Of a DNA stretch of 14,947 nt, positions 14,910 to 14,947 are shown piece by piece. This stretch comes from an uncultured Candidatus Melainabacteria bacterium (lineage in GTDB: Bacteria; Cyanobacteriota; Vampirovibrionia; Gastranaerophilales; Gastranaerophilaceae): NCBI GenBank assembly GCA_946186335.1, contig CAMHMW010000033.1:1-14947 (forward strand). The letters run 5' to 3'. Numbering within the stretch: position 1 is the first letter of the stretch; each line of letters starts with the position of its first letter. The position numbers and the translations under genes are program-made. Under the pieces are notes generated by a model. It made no database searches. It was given only the letters and a program-made list of their open reading frames with translations, and was not told the origin of the DNA.

Positions 14910-14947
14910 TTCAAAATATTAAAGCATTAAAAAAGCTATAAGAAAAA

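Noticed and set aside
14920..14947. Possible start of a terminator after the 88-residue gene (agc...gct)
   Set aside because: Only 3-5 pairing bases are visible before the window ends.

Overview
The window looks like chromosomal DNA from an AT-rich, diderm (outer-membrane) gut-type bacterium. The best guess is the Gastranaerophilales/Melainabacteria branch of the cyanobacterial phylum. That placement is inference: it rests on a C-terminal autotransporter barrel and a two-partner-secretion (TPS) domain, which require an outer membrane, and on short N-terminal 'PxF[KC][AG]' tags that I recall as common in predicted proteins of that group. No rRNA, tRNA or taxonomic marker gene is present, so it is not proven.

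Layout. (1) 1-2520, + strand: the 3' part of an autotransporter adhesin, with a passenger, a beta-barrel and an unusual basic tail after the barrel. (2) 2542-5290, - strand: a PlsC-like acyltransferase, an unknown 221-residue protein and an unknown exported cysteine-containing protein. A perfect 13-bp inverted repeat covers the acyltransferase ribosome-binding site and start codon. (3) 5381-5851, + strand: a small exported helical protein ending in a metallothionein-like CxC cluster, followed by a strong bidirectional terminator shared with the next gene. (4) 5921-8095/8101, - strand: a large protein with a calpain-type cysteine peptidase domain, two RTX-like motifs and a duplicated beta domain. 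(5) 8341-12186, + strand, divergent from the calpain gene: a very large TPS/haemagglutinin-like exoprotein with a 327-residue strictly alternating Asp-Xaa region. Its core is 101 Asp-Ser dipeptides, encoded by the same 18-bp codon pattern known from staphylococcal Clf/Sdr proteins. The C-terminal domain is PilZ-like. (6) 12196-13605, + strand: a solitary N6-adenine DNA methyltransferase, 9 bp downstream of the exoprotein. (7) 13600-14511, - strand: a cation diffusion facilitator, convergent with the methyltransferase and overlapping its stop codon. (8) 14643-14909, + strand: an 88-residue unknown protein behind a near-consensus sigma-70-type promoter.

Taken together, the region is dominated by cell-surface and exported proteins: two type V secretion substrates, a probable exported protease, a Cys-rich exported protein and another exported unknown. 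The most unusual part is the divergent pair of calpain-like peptidase and Asp-Ser-repeat exoprotein. Both carry candidate Ca2+-binding sequence, and they could form one calcium-linked surface module; that link is a hypothesis from adjacency and composition only. No TpsB transporter, type I secretion genes, restriction endonuclease, CRISPR array or insertion sequence is visible. No gene-free stretch exceeds 300 bases; the longest (8102-8328) holds the divergent promoter region described below.
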